From: Methylococcaceae bacterium
GTDB lineage: Bacteria > Pseudomonadota > Gammaproteobacteria > Methylococcales > Methylomonadaceae
Direction of reading: 5' to 3'
DNA length: 5,883 bases
NCBI GenBank assembly: GCA_947506075.1
Contig: CANNNN010000170.1
Span: forward strand, 1-5,883
In this document: positions 5,437-5,883 of the stretch, piece after piece
How positions within the stretch are numbered: position 1 is the stretch's first letter
Layout: the number at the start of each line of letters is the position of its first letter
Made by a program: the position numbers and the translations under genes
The notes under the pieces: model-generated
Told to the model about the DNA's origin: nothing
Seen by the model: only the letters and a program-made list of their open reading frames with translations
Databases searched by the model: none

Positions 5437-5883
5437 TTAATCTTTAGGCAGGGCCTCCAGGAGCACGTTGATGTCCGCTCCGGGCTTGCAGACATTCTCA
5501 CTTAGATGTCTGCGCCAACCCCTGGCTCCCGGTTCGCCATGATAAAGGCCTAAAATATGCCGCGAAATGCTGTTTAAACGGATGTCCTGGGCTAGCTGCT
5601 TTTGAATATAGGGGATTAATAAATTAAAAATCATAGTCCGTGACGGAGGCTCTTTAGTCTCGCCATAAAACCGCCTATCCACCTCGGCCAATAGATAAGG
5701 GTTGTGATAAGCTTCCCGACCTACCATTACGCCATCCACATGCTGCAACACAGCCTCGCATTGATCCAGGGTCGTGAGGCCGCCGTTCAGGATGATTTCC
5801 AGGCCAGGAAAGTCCTGTTTCAGTTGATAGACGACTTCGTAGCGCAACGGTGGAATATCGCGGTTTTGTTTCGGCGACAAGCC
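5437..5883 (-). CDS. dusA: tRNA-dihydrouridine synthase A, C-terminal part (5' end outside window)
   Basis: DusA reduces uridines at positions 20/20a in the tRNA D-loop to dihydrouridine, using FMN and NADPH. About 149 C-terminal residues are visible; the frame runs off the right edge (GGC, Gly, at 5883-5881, then TTG coding Leu), so the TTG is internal and not a start. Recognisable DusA blocks are LSPKQNRDIPPLRYE, LNGGLTTLDQC and DGVMVGREAYHNP (FMN phosphate-binding end of the TIM barrel), then the helical domain with SRHILGLYHGEPGARGWRRH, LSENVCKPGADINVL and the end ALPKD. These are diagnostic for DusA rather than DusB or DusC. The catalytic cysteine lies outside the window, so activity cannot be judged. 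The TAA at 5439-5437 is 87 bp before the folE start, and no convincing terminator is seen between them. Confidence 0.96.
   Translation of the reverse strand, partial: GLSPKQNRDIPPLRYEVVYQLKQDFPGLEIILNGGLTTLDQCEAVLQHVDGVMVGREAYHNPYLLAEVDRRFYGETKEPPSRTMIFNLLIPYIQKQLAQDIRLNSISRHILGLYHGEPGARGWRRHLSENVCKPGADINVLLEALPKD

Noticed and set aside
1..5883. CRISPR arrays, insertion sequences, tRNAs, rRNAs, riboswitches or defence systems
   Set aside because: I looked across both strands and saw no repeat-spacer pattern, transposase, RNA gene signature or defence protein; the window is nearly all housekeeping coding sequence.

Overview
This window is ordinary chromosome from a free-living gammaproteobacterium with moderate GC. 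The HemH, PurT, FolE and DusA proteins all look gammaproteobacterial. A GTTCCCA/TGGGAAC-type intergenic palindrome and the overall protein flavour suggest a Methylococcales-type methanotroph. That placement is inference only, because no marker gene such as pmoA or 16S rRNA is present.

Layout: positions 1-127 hold the 3' end of an unidentified gene on the + strand. Everything else is on the - strand, so it reads from right to left: dusA (C-terminal part, cut by the right edge), folE (GTP cyclohydrolase I), hemH (ferrochelatase), a MutS-family ATPase with a transmembrane hairpin, purT (formate-dependent GAR transformylase), and a small periplasmic lytic transglycosylase with an N-terminal DUF4124 domain. 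The + strand fragment and the transglycosylase converge on a 157-bp AT-rich spacer. No gene-free stretch exceeds 300 bp.

folE and hemH are 31 bp apart, hemH and the MutS-like gene 55 bp apart, and the MutS-like gene and purT overlap by 4 bp (ATGA). folE-hemH-mutS-like-purT is therefore plausibly one transcription unit, with a candidate promoter upstream of folE. The transglycosylase follows purT after 96 bp and may have its own promoter. The metabolic genes cover tRNA modification, pterin/folate synthesis, the last step of heme synthesis and a formate-consuming purine step. They share C1/cofactor metabolism loosely but are not one pathway.

The least understood item is the MutS-like protein. 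It keeps the Walker A and B motifs but lacks the mismatch-recognition domain. It carries two hydrophobic segments between its core and its ATPase, and its signature loop is altered. Secondary points are a perfect 11-bp palindrome just upstream of it, a perfect 9-bp inverted repeat inside the end of the left-edge gene, and a folE start codon decided by its ribosome binding site. I found no CRISPR array, insertion sequence, tRNA, rRNA or defence locus.
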